From Gemmatimonas groenlandica (GTDB lineage Bacteria > Gemmatimonadota > Gemmatimonadetes > Gemmatimonadales > Gemmatimonadaceae), in assembly GCF_013004105.1 (NCBI RefSeq), contig NZ_CP053085.1, forward strand, positions 1,116,001 to 1,180,000: a stretch of 64,000 bases of DNA, written 5' to 3'. The notes below the pieces were generated by a model. The model was not told the DNA's origin, did not search any database, and saw only the letters and a program-made list of their open reading frames with translations. Positions 48,331-56,702 of the stretch are shown piece after piece; position 1 is the first letter of the stretch, and each line of letters starts with the position of its first letter. Made by a program: the position numbers and the translations under genes.

Positions 48331-48825
48331 ATGCGCATGACGAGGGCTGTACGGCGCTGGATGACAGCAGGAGCGGTCGTGGCGTTAACCACGGGCGCCG
48401 CCGCGTGCGCCACGCTTGGACGCGCGTCGTTCAAGGAACCAGTGGTGACCCTGCGTGAGTTCAACGTGACTGGTCTCGGACTCACCGGGGGCAGCGTCGA
48501 CGTTGTGCTTTCGGTCTACAACCCGAACGGCTACAAGCTCGACGCGCTGAGCATGACGTATCAGGTCGATGTCGATACCATCAAGCTGGGAAGTGGCGCG
48601 CTCGATGGACGGTTCGTGGTGCCGGAGCAGGACTCCTCGCTGGTGCGCTTGCCGGTACGTTTCACCTACGCTGGTCTCGGCGCGGCTGGTCGGTCACTGC
48701 TGACCGCGGGCACAGTGAACTATCGCGTCCGCGGCGATTTCACCGTCTCCACGCCGCTCGGCAATTTTACCCGTCCATACGACCGGACGGGACGGTACTC
48801 CTCAGTGTCCGGCAACGGACGCTGA
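48331..48825 (+). CDS. LEA14/WHy-type putative lipoprotein
   Basis: Secreted protein of 164 residues. A hydrophobic signal (MTAGAVVALTTGAAAC) ends with Cys27 in a loose lipobox (AAAC), so it may be lipidated. The rest is a beta-sandwich-like WHy/LEA2 domain: FNVTGLGLTGGSVDVVLSVY, NPNGYKLDALSMTYQVDVD and the closing VNYRVRGDFTVSTPLGNF. In other bacteria this domain is linked to desiccation or stress, but a function here is inference. It has 105 bases of sequence before it and hflX just after. Confidence 0.78.
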   Translation: MRMTRAVRRWMTAGAVVALTTGAAACATLGRASFKEPVVTLREFNVTGLGLTGGSVDVVLSVYNPNGYKLDALSMTYQVDVDTIKLGSGALDGRFVVPEQDSSLVRLPVRFTYAGLGAAGRSLLTAGTVNYRVRGDFTVSTPLGNFTRPYDRTGRYSSVSGNGR

Positions 48826-48902
48826 TCGGCTTCGCCCACTCAGATAGGTAGACGCACATCAGCCGCGAGATCATCTCCCTCACGCCGCCAGTCGAGCGCG
48901 CG

Positions 48903-50204
48903 GTGCTTGTCAGTGCACCGTCGAAGCGTGGCAATGCCCGTCATCAATCAGACGAACACCTCGAGGAACTCGCCCGACTTGCCGACACGGCCGGGGCCAT
49001 CGTGGTGGGCCGGTTGACGCAGGCGCTCGATCGCCCGCATCCCGCGACGTACCTCGGCAGCGGCAAGGTCGAGGAGCTCAAGCTTCGCATCAACGAGCTG
49101 GGCGCTACGTTGGTGCTCTTCGACGATGAACTGACGCCAGCGCAGGGCAAGAACGTCGAAGCCATCGTCGGCACGCGTGTGATGGATCGCGCCGAGTTGA
49201 TTCTCGATATCTTCGCCACGCGGGCGCGCTCGAGCGAGGCCCGCATGCAGGTGGAACTCGCGCAGCTGCAGTATCTGTTGCCGCGACTCACGCGTATGTG
49301 GACCCACCTCGAGAAGTTTCGCGGTGGCATCGGCGTACGTGGCCCGGGTGAAACGCAGCTCGAAACCGACCGCCGACTCATTCAGCATCGCATTCGGGTA
49401 CTGAAGGAGCGCCTCGCCGATGTCGAGCGCGCCCGCGAAGTCCAGCGCGAGGGACGCAAGTCGCACTACCGCGTGGCCCTCGTCGGTTACACGAATGCGG
49501 GCAAATCATCGATCCTGCGCCAGATGGCGAATGACGTGCAGGTGTTCGTGGAAGACCGTCTGTTCGCCACGCTTGATCCGCTCACCCGTGAGGTTGATGT
49601 CGGAGACGGATACACGGTGCTTCTCACCGATACCGTGGGGTTCATCCGGAAGCTGCCGCACCATCTGGTCGCGTCGTTTCGGGCCACGCTGTCCGAGGCC
49701 AAGGAAGCGGATCTGCTGTTGCACGTCATCGACGCGAGTCATCCGGTCTGGGAAGAACAGCGCGATGTCGTGGACGGTGTGCTCGCCGATCTCGGGCTGG
49801 CCGATCAGCCCAAGCTGTACATCATGAACAAGATGGATTTGCTGCCCCCCGACGAAGCAGAGGCCGTGCGTGAACGCGTGGCGAACCTCATCCCGAATTC
49901 GCTGTTCGTGTCGGCCATTGAGCCGGGCGGTCTCGACGGGCTGCGCGCCTCGCTGTTGGACAGTCTGCGTCGTCAGCGTCCGGTCCTTGAAGTTCGGTTG
50001 CCGGCGGCCAACGGACGGATGATCGCCGAGATGCATCGTGATGGCGAAGTGCTCGATCAGCGCACCGACGAGGACGTGATCGTGCTGCGGGCGCGTCTCG
50101 ACGACCGCACAATCGGTCGCCTGAGGCAGGCTGGCGCGCGGATCACCGTGATCCGCGGCGTCGAACGGGTCAAAGCGCCGGTCGCACCGGCGGAAGTGTT
50201 CTGA
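48903..50204 (+). CDS. hflX: HflX GTPase (ribosome-splitting factor)
   Basis: Translational GTPase of the Obg-HflX group that rescues stalled ribosomes under stress. The N-terminal HflX domain has HPATYLGSGKVEELKLRIN and ATLVLFDDELTPAQGKNVEA, then the coiled region with GIGVRGPGETQLETDRRLI. The G domain has P-loop YTNAGKSSI, DTVGFIRKLP and NKMD. GTG 48903 is the only canonical start, but the frame continues upstream through REIISLTPPVERA, typical HflX N-terminal sequence, to an in-frame TAG at 48849. The true start may be a rare ATC at 48858 (15 residues longer), with AGGT eight bases before it. A strong hairpin follows at 50232. Confidence 0.9.
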   Translation: MLVSAPSKRGNARHQSDEHLEELARLADTAGAIVVGRLTQALDRPHPATYLGSGKVEELKLRINELGATLVLFDDELTPAQGKNVEAIVGTRVMDRAELILDIFATRARSSEARMQVELAQLQYLLPRLTRMWTHLEKFRGGIGVRGPGETQLETDRRLIQHRIRVLKERLADVERAREVQREGRKSHYRVALVGYTNAGKSSILRQMANDVQVFVEDRLFATLDPLTREVDVGDGYTVLLTDTVGFIRKLPHHLVASFRATLSEAKEADLLLHVIDASHPVWEEQRDVVDGVLADLGLADQPKLYIMNKMDLLPPDEAEAVRERVANLIPNSLFVSAIEPGGLDGLRASLLDSLRRQRPVLEVRLPAANGRMIAEMHRDGEVLDQRTDEDVIVLRARLDDRTIGRLRQAGARITVIRGVERVKAPVAPAEVF

Positions 50205-50231
50205 TCGGTCGTCGAAGGGACTGAATGCAGA

Positions 50232-50265
50232 AACGGCCGGTCATCAGCGATGATGACCGGCCGTT
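50232..50265 (+). terminator. Intrinsic terminator after hflX
   Basis: A perfect 15-base-pair stem (AACGGCCGGTCATCA with its complement) and GCGA loop is followed by CTCTTT on the plus strand. On the minus strand it also follows the tRNA-Val gene, so it may end transcription from both sides. Confidence 0.9.
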
Positions 50266-50286
50266 CTCTTTGCAACCACGTTGCGA

Positions 50287-50360
50287 TGGGCGTGCAGGGA
50301 CTCGAACCCCGGACCTCTGCTGTGTGAAAGCAGCGCTCTAACCAGCTGAGCTACACGCCC
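50287..50360 (-). tRNA. tRNA-Val (anticodon CAC)
   Basis: The minus strand folds as a complete cloverleaf of 74 bases. The acceptor stem is GGGCGTG/CACGCCC with discriminator A. The D arm has GCTC/GAGC, the anticodon stem is CTGCT/AGCAG around loop TTCACAC (anticodon CAC), and the T arm carries TTCGAGT. The CCA end is not encoded. It lies about 95 bases beyond the end of hflX, and a terminator-like hairpin separates it from the next tRNA. Confidence 0.95.
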
Positions 50361-50453
50361 GAAACCGTTCCGCGCTCGACAACTCGAAGCGCGGATCAAG
50401 AACGTAACGGAGGGGAACGGCGGTGGGAAGCCCCTTCCGATGCGAAAGACAAA

Positions 50454-50478
50454 CGCCCCGGTGCAGGGCACCGAGGCG
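50454..50478 (-). terminator. Intrinsic terminator downstream of the CAT tRNA
   Basis: On the minus strand CGCCTCGGTG pairs with CACCGGGGCG (one G-U pair) around a five-base loop and is followed by TTTGTCTTTC. It directly follows the minus-strand tRNA with CAT anticodon, so the two tRNA genes may be separate transcription units. Confidence 0.75.
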
Positions 50479-50480
50479 AA

Positions 50481-50554
50481 TGGTCCGGGTGGGACTTGAA
50501 CCCACGATCCTTCGATTATGAGTCGAGCGCTTTAACCAACTAAGCTACCGGACC
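50481..50554 (-). tRNA. tRNA with anticodon CAT (elongator Met or Ile2)
   Basis: The minus strand gives a 74-base cloverleaf: acceptor GGTCCGG/CCGGACC with discriminator A, D arm GCTT/AAGC, anticodon loop CTCATAA, and T arm with TTCAAGT. The first base pair is G-C, so it is not an initiator. Elongator tRNA-Met and tRNA-Ile2 (where C34 becomes lysidine) share this anticodon and cannot be separated with confidence from sequence. The anticodon stem has a C-A mismatch at its top pair. Confidence 0.9.
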
Positions 50555-50595
50555 AAACGTGGCGATCCTCCGCCTCCGCCTATGGCAAATGTACG

Positions 50596-51591
50596 TCAAG
50601 CGTCCGCAATGTGCGCGTCGTACGCTTCGAGGACTTCGGCTGGTGTGACCGTGGCAGCGCCAAGCTTTCCCACTTCAACCCCCGCGGCGTAGTTGGCCAC
50701 GATCGCTGCCTCGAGTGCGGTAGCACCAGCCGCGAGCATGGTGGCCAGATACGCGGTTACCGTGTCGCCGGCGCCAACCACGTCGTATACCTCTCGGGCG
50801 GTCGTGGGGACGCGATGCACCACGCCGTCTGACGACACCAGCGCCATGCCCCGTTCACCCAGCGTCAACAGCAGGTGCTCGACGCCGAGACGCGCGAAGG
50901 TCTCCGGCAACGCGGCAGGATGCTCGAGATCGACGGCCGCGCCAAGCGCGCTTTCCAGCTCACGACGATTGGGCTTGAAGACGGTGGCACCACGATATGC
51001 AAAGAAATTGCGAAACTTCGGATCGACGACGATCGGAAGATGGCGCGCGCGCGCGGCTGCGATGGCGCCTTCGATGACCGCCGGAACAAGCACGCCTTTG
51101 TTGTAATCTTCGAAGACGAGCGCCGTCGCGTGCGGCATGGCCGTTTCGATGGCCTCGAGCACCCGCGCGACATCCGCGGCGTCGAGGTCCGCGTCATCCT
51201 CCTCGTCGAAGCGCACCAGCTGCTGGGAGCGCGCCATCACCCTGGTCTTGGTCGTGGTGGGCCGGGCGACCGTGACCAGCGACCGAGACTCCATTCGTCC
51301 GGACTCGAGGCGCTCGCGCAGGGTGTTACCGGCCACGTCCTCACCGACCACGGCCACGAGATCACACCCCGCGCCAACCGCGGCCACGTTCTGCGCCACG
51401 TTGGCGGCGCCACCGAGGGCCAGCTTGCGGTCGCGAACGCGCACGACGGGAACGGGCGCCTCAGGGGAGATGCGATCGACGTCACCGCGAAGGTACACAT
51501 CGAGCATCGCATCGCCGATGATGACCACGTGCTGCGAGCCGGCGTCAGCCAGCAATGCCTCGAGCCGAGCGCGGGAGATGGTGGGCGTCAT
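50596..51591 (-). CDS. hldA: D-glycero-beta-D-manno-heptose 7-phosphate kinase (HldE kinase domain / RfaE1)
   Basis: PfkB-family kinase of 331 residues. VVIIGDAMLDVYLRGDVDRI and PEAPVPVVRVRDRKLALGGA form the N-terminal substrate region, RFDEEDD and VFEDYNKGVL follow, and DVVGAGDTVTAYLATMLAAG carries the catalytic Asp and anion-hole loop. The protein ends where the nucleotidyltransferase domain of bifunctional HldE would begin, so it is the kinase part alone. It matches the GmhA encoded at 43598. The start at 51591 is chosen because upstream in-frame ATGs lie in the divergent transporter gene. Confidence 0.9.
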   Translation of the reverse strand: MTPTISRARLEALLADAGSQHVVIIGDAMLDVYLRGDVDRISPEAPVPVVRVRDRKLALGGAANVAQNVAAVGAGCDLVAVVGEDVAGNTLRERLESGRMESRSLVTVARPTTTKTRVMARSQQLVRFDEEDDADLDAADVARVLEAIETAMPHATALVFEDYNKGVLVPAVIEGAIAAARARHLPIVVDPKFRNFFAYRGATVFKPNRRELESALGAAVDLEHPAALPETFARLGVEHLLLTLGERGMALVSSDGVVHRVPTTAREVYDVVGAGDTVTAYLATMLAAGATALEAAIVANYAAGVEVGKLGAATVTPAEVLEAYDAHIADA

Positions 51592-51661
51592 GGCGGGGAA
51601 GCTAGTCGCACCGATTAGCTTCGTCACCGGTCGTGCCATTCCCGTGCCTCTTCCCGCCGCG

Positions 51662-52633
51662 ATGCCCGCCTCGTCCTCTCCCAGCGAACCCCCCGTTTCG
51701 CGCCGCTCGCCAGTCTTCGTTCTGGCCGCGTCGCTGATCGGTATTTCCTTTGCGGCACCGCTGATCCGGCTGTCCGCGAGTTCAGCCATCGTAATCGCAA
51801 CGTGGCGACTGGGCTTGTCGATGCTCATCGTCGCGGCGGCCTTGCTTTTCACGGGCTCTTGGAGAGAGTGGCGACTGCTGTCCCGTAGGGAATTGCTGCT
51901 CGCAGCCGGTGCCGGTGTGTTGCTGGCGCTCCACTTCTGGAGCTGGAATGCGTCGCTGCGCTACACCAGCGTGGCGGCGTCTGTCGCGCTGGTGAATCTG
52001 CAGCCCGTATTGATCGCCAGTGTATCGGCGCTGTGGCTTCACGAATCTCCCTCTGGACGCCAATGGCTTGGCGTCGTCCTCGCCGTGGTCGGCGCGTTGG
52101 TGGTCGGGTTGGCCGACGTCCCCGGAGGACTGACAGGAATCATCGCCGCGATCACCGGCGGTTCTGCCGCAGCCGGCGGCGGCCGGGCGCTTTTCGGCGA
52201 CATGCTGGCGCTCGTGGGTGCAGTCACCGCTGCCTTGTATTACCTGATCGGACGCCGCCTCCGCCAGCGCGTTGGGGTGTGGCCGTACGTCTCCCTCGCC
52301 TATGGGGCAGCGTTCATCACCTGCCTGCTGATCGCGCTGGCCAGCGGCGAGGTCCTGCTGCCGCAGCCGCGTCGCGAGCTCTCCATCTTTGCGGGCCTCG
52401 CCATCGGCCCCATGCTACTCGGGCACACCGGGATGAACTGGGCGCTTGGCCACCTGCCGGCGTTTGTGGTGAATCTCACGACGCTGGGTGAGCCGATCGG
52501 GGCCACGATCCTGGCGGCGCTCCTCCCGGGGATCGCCGAGGTGCCGGGCGTCGGCACCGTCGTCGGTGGGGCGCTCGTCCTGGCTGGCGTCCTTCTCGCC
52601 TCGCCCCGAGCCCAAGCCGCTGCCAAGCGCTGA
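51662..52633 (+). CDS. EamA (DMT-family) transporter
   Basis: Inner-membrane protein of 323 residues with about ten hydrophobic segments in two EamA-like halves. The first half holds FVLAASLIGISFAAPLIRLS and VALVNLQPVLIASVSALWL; the second holds LALVGAVTAALYYLIGRRLR, then FVVNLTTLGEPIGATILAAL and VGTVVGGALVLAGVLLAS. Members export metabolites or amino-acid-like compounds, but substrates are not predictable. It is divergent from the heptose kinase with 70 bases between the starts. ATG 51662 is chosen. In-frame GTG 51647 and ATG 51590 are possible. Confidence 0.88.
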   Translation: MPASSSPSEPPVSRRSPVFVLAASLIGISFAAPLIRLSASSAIVIATWRLGLSMLIVAAALLFTGSWREWRLLSRRELLLAAGAGVLLALHFWSWNASLRYTSVAASVALVNLQPVLIASVSALWLHESPSGRQWLGVVLAVVGALVVGLADVPGGLTGIIAAITGGSAAAGGGRALFGDMLALVGAVTAALYYLIGRRLRQRVGVWPYVSLAYGAAFITCLLIALASGEVLLPQPRRELSIFAGLAIGPMLLGHTGMNWALGHLPAFVVNLTTLGEPIGATILAALLPGIAEVPGVGTVVGGALVLAGVLLASPRAQAAAKR

Positions 52634-52680
52634 CCAGGGCCGAATGGTCGTCTGATCCGACTCGACTCCCCCGACCCGGT

Positions 52681-52686
52681 TATCTT
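52681..52686 (+). promoter_or_regulatory. Candidate -10 element giving a leaderless asparaginase transcript
   Basis: TATCTT ends six bases before GTG 52693, so a transcript starting at the usual distance would begin at the start codon. No ribosome-binding site is visible and the -35 region is weak. The same TATCTT arrangement precedes the glycerophosphodiesterase gene. Confidence 0.35.
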
Positions 52687-52692
52687 TCGGGG

Positions 52693-53832
52693 GTGAGCGA
52701 GACTCGATCGATTTATTCAGGCGCTGCCGCGCCGCGCGCCGACATGGAGGGCGCGTCCGCACAGGGGCCGTATCCATCGGCGACGCCGGTGGTGTTTGCC
52801 GCCCCGCTTCGAGAACGTCGCTTCGACGTGGTGGTCACGCGCGGCGGCAAGGTCGAGTCACGGCATCGCGTCCATGCGGCCGTCGTGGACGCCAACGGGA
52901 CGCTGCTCGAGGGAGTACGCGATCCGTACACCGAAACGTGGTGGCGTTCGTGTGCCAAGCCATTTCAGGTGATGCCGCTGGTACGTGCGGGCGGACTGGA
53001 ACGGCTTGGCTGGGGAACGAGCCAGCTGGCCTTGGCCTGTGCATCGCACGGTGGCGAGCCAGAGCACGTCACGCTGGCCGAGTCGATGCTGTCCGGCATC
53101 GGTCTGGAAGAAGGTGATCTTGCCTGTGGTGCCCATGAACCACTGGCGGCGCGCGGCGCACGGATGCTTCGCGAGTCGGGCGACCGGGTCACTCGCCTGC
53201 ACAACAATTGTTCGGGAAAGCACGCCGCGATGTTGGCGCGGGCGGTGCTGCTTGGCGAACCGACCAGCGGGTACGAGCAGGCGGCGCATACGGTGCAGCG
53301 GGCGGCGCACGAGACGGTCGCCACGTGGGCGGGAATGATGCCCGAGCAGGTCGGTGTTGCGGTGGACGGCTGCGGCGTGACCGTCTTTTCGCTCCCGCTG
53401 GCCAATATGGCACTCTCCTATGCCCGACTCGCGCACGCGTCGACTCACGGCGACGAACCCAGCCGGCGTATCGTTCACGCCATGACGTCGCATCCGTTCC
53501 TGGTCGGTGGTAGCGATCGGTTCGATACACGTCTGATGGAGGCGGTCGGCGGGAACGTTCTGTGTAAAGTCGGCGCGGAGGGCGTGCATACGTTCGCGAT
53601 CATCGACCGCGGGATCGGCTTTGCCCTCAAGGTCGAAGACGGATCGCAGCGGGCGCAATTTGTCGCCGTGCTGGCGATGCTGGCCGAGTACGACGGATTG
53701 CCATTGCCGTTGCCGGAGAGCTTGCGCGATGTCGCCGTGCGGACCGTCCGGAACACGCGTGGCGAGCAGGTCGGCGAAGTGTTTGTGAGTGAGGCGTCGC
53801 TGGGCGCGCCCGCCTGCAGTGACGACTCATGA
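52693..53832 (+). CDS. L-asparaginase II (Rhizobium etli-type, zinc-binding family)
   Basis: Protein of 379 residues of the asparaginase_II family, which hydrolyses asparagine to aspartate and ammonia. The signature LHNNCSGKHAAML contains Cys173 and Lys176, and DGCG contains Cys227. In the R. etli enzyme the equivalent Cys, Lys and Cys (135, 138, 189) bind zinc, and the 54-residue spacing between the cysteines is identical here. WRSCAKPFQVMPLV and ALACASHGGEPEH are also family motifs. About 50 N-terminal residues precede the family core, so ATG 52744 could be the start instead of GTG 52693. Confidence 0.9.
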   Translation: MSETRSIYSGAAAPRADMEGASAQGPYPSATPVVFAAPLRERRFDVVVTRGGKVESRHRVHAAVVDANGTLLEGVRDPYTETWWRSCAKPFQVMPLVRAGGLERLGWGTSQLALACASHGGEPEHVTLAESMLSGIGLEEGDLACGAHEPLAARGARMLRESGDRVTRLHNNCSGKHAAMLARAVLLGEPTSGYEQAAHTVQRAAHETVATWAGMMPEQVGVAVDGCGVTVFSLPLANMALSYARLAHASTHGDEPSRRIVHAMTSHPFLVGGSDRFDTRLMEAVGGNVLCKVGAEGVHTFAIIDRGIGFALKVEDGSQRAQFVAVLAMLAEYDGLPLPLPESLRDVAVRTVRNTRGEQVGEVFVSEASLGAPACSDDS

Positions 53833-53845
53833 TGGCGGGGCACGC

Positions 53846-54535
53846 ATGAGCGAGGGAGACCTGCGTACCCGCGAGACCGCCGGCGTTGATTCGATGACAG
53901 CGCGCCGTCACGTGTCGGTTACACTCGATACACTCGATGCGGAGACCGCGGCGCTCGTTCGGCTTGCGGCGGTACTGGCCGGCGGCAGCGAGGCGGAAGT
54001 TCGTGCGGAGCTATCGGAGGTGAACGGCGGCGTCGATCCGATCTGGGTCGAGGAAGTCATTCTTCAGACGTACCTGTTCGCCGGTTTTCCGCGAGCGCTC
54101 AATGCGGCGCGGGACTGGCGGCGGATCTCCGGTCGCCTCGCACCCACGCCGGCCGAAGATGGTGAAGGTGATGTGCTGGATTTTGTTGCGCGTGGCGAGG
54201 CGACGTGCGCCACGGTGTACGGCGAATTCTACGATCGGCTGCGCATGAACATTCGTGGACTCCATCCGGCGTTGGATCGGTGGATGATCACGGAGGGATA
54301 CGGCAAAGTGCTCGGCCGACCGTTGCTCGATCTGGCGCGCCGGGAGTTGTGCGTGGTCGCCGCGTGCGCGATCGCCAGACAAGACCGTCAGCTGCATTCG
54401 CATCTGCACGGTGCGCTGAACGCGGGAGCCGCGGCCGGCGTGGTAACGGCCGCCTTGCACGTGGTCTCGCCGCTGATCGGCGATGACGACATGCGACGCT
54501 ACCTCGGCCTCTGGGCGCGCGTGCAGGGGAAGTAA
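53846..54535 (+). CDS. Carboxymuconolactone decarboxylase / AhpD-like protein
   Basis: Helical protein of 229 residues with two CMD-like segments: EEVILQTYLFAGFPRALNA in the first half and DLARRELCVVAACAIARQDR followed by QLHSHLHGALNAGAAAGVV in the second. The family includes gamma-carboxymuconolactone decarboxylase and AhpD-type peroxidase partners. The CxxC redox pair of AhpD is absent; a single Cys lies in ELCVV and another in AACA, and the conserved His is in LHSHLHG. The role is therefore uncertain. ATG 53846 is 13 bases after the asparaginase stop. Confidence 0.8.
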   Translation: MSEGDLRTRETAGVDSMTARRHVSVTLDTLDAETAALVRLAAVLAGGSEAEVRAELSEVNGGVDPIWVEEVILQTYLFAGFPRALNAARDWRRISGRLAPTPAEDGEGDVLDFVARGEATCATVYGEFYDRLRMNIRGLHPALDRWMITEGYGKVLGRPLLDLARRELCVVAACAIARQDRQLHSHLHGALNAGAAAGVVTAALHVVSPLIGDDDMRRYLGLWARVQGK

Positions 54536-54640
54536 GGTGGCGTTTCAGTGGTACGGCAGGACCATCAGCATGCAGTGCAATCGAAGTTCTTTTGGCGGCG
54601 CCCCCGTGGCCGACTGCCTCTCTCGTTTCGGAAGTGATTC

Positions 54641-55663
54641 ATGTTCGTAGATCGCGTACTCGTGAAGGTCGAAGCAGGAACCGGTGGTTCAGGACAGACC
54701 TCGTTTCGCCGCGAGAAATTCGCGCCGATGGGTGGCCCTGATGGCGGCGACGGCGGACGTGGTGGCGACGTAATCGTGCGCGGCGATCGGAACCTGACCA
54801 CGCTCCTCGACTACACGTATCGCGATGCCTGGAAGGCCGAACGCGGACAGCACGGCGAAGGGTCGAATCGGACCGGCCGCTCGGGCGAAGACATCGTGCT
54901 GCCGGTGCCTCCCGGCACGGTCGTGCGCGACGCCGAAACGCAGGAGTTTCTGGGCGAAGTCATGGAGGATGGCCACACCATTCTCGTGGCGAAGGGCGGG
55001 CGCGGCGGCAAGGGAAATTCCTTCTTCGTCACGCCCACGCACCAGTCGCCGCGCGAGTGGCAGCCGGGTGAGGAAGGAACAGCCCGTACGCTCGAACTCG
55101 AACTCAAGCTGATCGCCGACATCGGGCTGGTCGGTCAACCGAATGCGGGCAAGAGCACGCTCCTCTCGGTCATCTCGGCGGCGCGCCCGAAGATCGCCGA
55201 CTATCCGTTTACGACGTTGTCGCCGAACCTCGGCGTGGTCCCGCTCAGCGATCACCGCTCGTTCGTGGTGGCCGACATTCCGGGTATCATCGAAGGCGCC
55301 TCCGAAGGCAAGGGGCTTGGACTTCGGTTCCTGCGACACATCGAGCGCACGCGCATGCTCGCGTTCATGATCCCCATCGACGCGGAAGACTGGCAGGCGG
55401 AACTCGATCAGCTGCGTCACGAGATTTCTTCGTACTCCACTGAACTCGCGGCCAAGCCGTTTTGCGTCGTCTTCACCAAGCTCGATCTGCTGGGCGAACA
55501 CTACGTGCCGGACATCGAAGCGCCTGGCGCGTTCGGTAAGTACGCCATCAGCGCGGCCGGACGTATGGGGCTCGATGTGGTGCTCGACGCGTGGTGGCGT
55601 GAACTGCTCGCCATGCGCGTGGAAGCCGAGAAGCCGGCACGTGACGCGCAGTTCCTTCCCTGA
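54641..55663 (+). CDS. obgE: ObgE/CgtA GTPase
   Basis: Essential ribosome-assembly GTPase of 340 residues. The glycine-rich Obg domain covers residues 1-158 (GGSGQTSFRREKFAPMGGPD, VAKGGRGGKGNSFF). The G domain has the P-loop VGQPNAGKSTLLS, switch II DIPGIIEGASEGKGLG and TKLD. It lacks the C-terminal OCT domain found in Bacillus Obg. It stands 105 bases after the previous gene and overlaps dprA by 23 bases. Confidence 0.96.
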   Translation: MFVDRVLVKVEAGTGGSGQTSFRREKFAPMGGPDGGDGGRGGDVIVRGDRNLTTLLDYTYRDAWKAERGQHGEGSNRTGRSGEDIVLPVPPGTVVRDAETQEFLGEVMEDGHTILVAKGGRGGKGNSFFVTPTHQSPREWQPGEEGTARTLELELKLIADIGLVGQPNAGKSTLLSVISAARPKIADYPFTTLSPNLGVVPLSDHRSFVVADIPGIIEGASEGKGLGLRFLRHIERTRMLAFMIPIDAEDWQAELDQLRHEISSYSTELAAKPFCVVFTKLDLLGEHYVPDIEAPGAFGKYAISAAGRMGLDVVLDAWWRELLAMRVEAEKPARDAQFLP

Positions 55664-56702
55664 CGATGCGGCGGACGCGCGCGATGTGATCGCGTTGCGT
55701 CAGGTCGCCGGGCTCGGCGACGTCGGCGTGGCGCGACTTCTGTCGCGACATGGCGACGTCTCGCGCGCGCTGGCGTCCGTGGACGCGGCGCGACGTGACG
55801 ATGCACGGCGAGCCGCCGACCGCATCCTCGTGGACCTGCAGCGCATTGGTGGAGAGGCGCTCGTGGCCGGATCCGATCGGTACCCCGCGCGACTGCTCGA
55901 GCTATCGGATGCGCCGCCGGTCATTTACGCGCAGGGCACGTTGGCCAGCGCGCATCCGCCTGCTGTGGCCATTGTGGGTACCCGCGCGGCGACGGCATAC
56001 GGACTGCGGGTGGCGCGTGCCATTGCGACCGCATGCGCCCGCGCCGGTGTGACCATCGTGAGCGGATTGGCTCGCGGCATTGATGGCGCGGCGCACGAGG
56101 CGGCGTTAGCAGCAGGCGGGCGAACCGTCGCGGTGCTCGGAACGGGCCTCGACGTGCATTACCCGCGTTCACATCGCACCCTGCAGGAACGCATCGCGCG
56201 CGACGGCCTGTTGTTGACCGAGCAAAGGCCTGGTGACACAGGGCACGGCGGCACGTTCCCCCGTCGGAATCGCATCATCGCGGCGCTGGCCGATCTCACG
56301 GTCGTAGTCGAAGCCGGGCAAGGCAGCGGGGCACTGATTACCGCCGATCACGCGCTCGAATTGAATCGTACAGTTGCCTGCGTACCGAATGCAATCGACC
56401 AGGTGTCGTCGCTGGGCAGCAACGCGCTCCTGAAGATGCACGCCGAGCCGATTCTGAACGTGGATGATGTGCTGGCCTTGTTGCGCGTCGATCGGTCGAG
56501 CTCCACACATGTGGCACTCGATGGCGATGCCGCGCGCTGTTGGGACGCCGTGCAACGCGGGGCGCGAGACATCGACCAGGTTGCGGCTGCCGCCCAGTTG
56601 CGGCCCCGCGAAGCGGCCGCCGTTCTCAGCGCGCTCGAAATCGACGGACTCGTTCACTTTGGTCCATCAGGGCAGGTGCACCCGTCCGTCGGCGCCTCGT
56701 GA
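55641..56702 (+). CDS. dprA: DprA/Smf DNA-processing protein
   Basis: Protein of 353 residues that loads RecA on incoming single-stranded DNA in transformation. An N-terminal helical/SAM-like domain (RDVIALRQVAGLGDVGVARL) is followed by the Rossmann DprA core (AIVGTRAATAYGLRVARAIA, TIVSGLARGIDGAAHEAALA, GGTFPRRNRIIAALADLTVV, GSGALITADHALEL) and a C-terminal winged-helix-like region (IDQVAAAAQLRPREAAAVLS). GTG 55641 is the start that gives a normal N-terminus; it lies inside the 3' end of obgE. The stop overlaps hemW by four bases. Other competence genes are not seen. Confidence 0.93.
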   Translation: MTRSSFPDDAADARDVIALRQVAGLGDVGVARLLSRHGDVSRALASVDAARRDDARRAADRILVDLQRIGGEALVAGSDRYPARLLELSDAPPVIYAQGTLASAHPPAVAIVGTRAATAYGLRVARAIATACARAGVTIVSGLARGIDGAAHEAALAAGGRTVAVLGTGLDVHYPRSHRTLQERIARDGLLLTEQRPGDTGHGGTFPRRNRIIAALADLTVVVEAGQGSGALITADHALELNRTVACVPNAIDQVSSLGSNALLKMHAEPILNVDDVLALLRVDRSSSTHVALDGDAARCWDAVQRGARDIDQVAAAAQLRPREAAAVLSALEIDGLVHFGPSGQVHPSVGAS

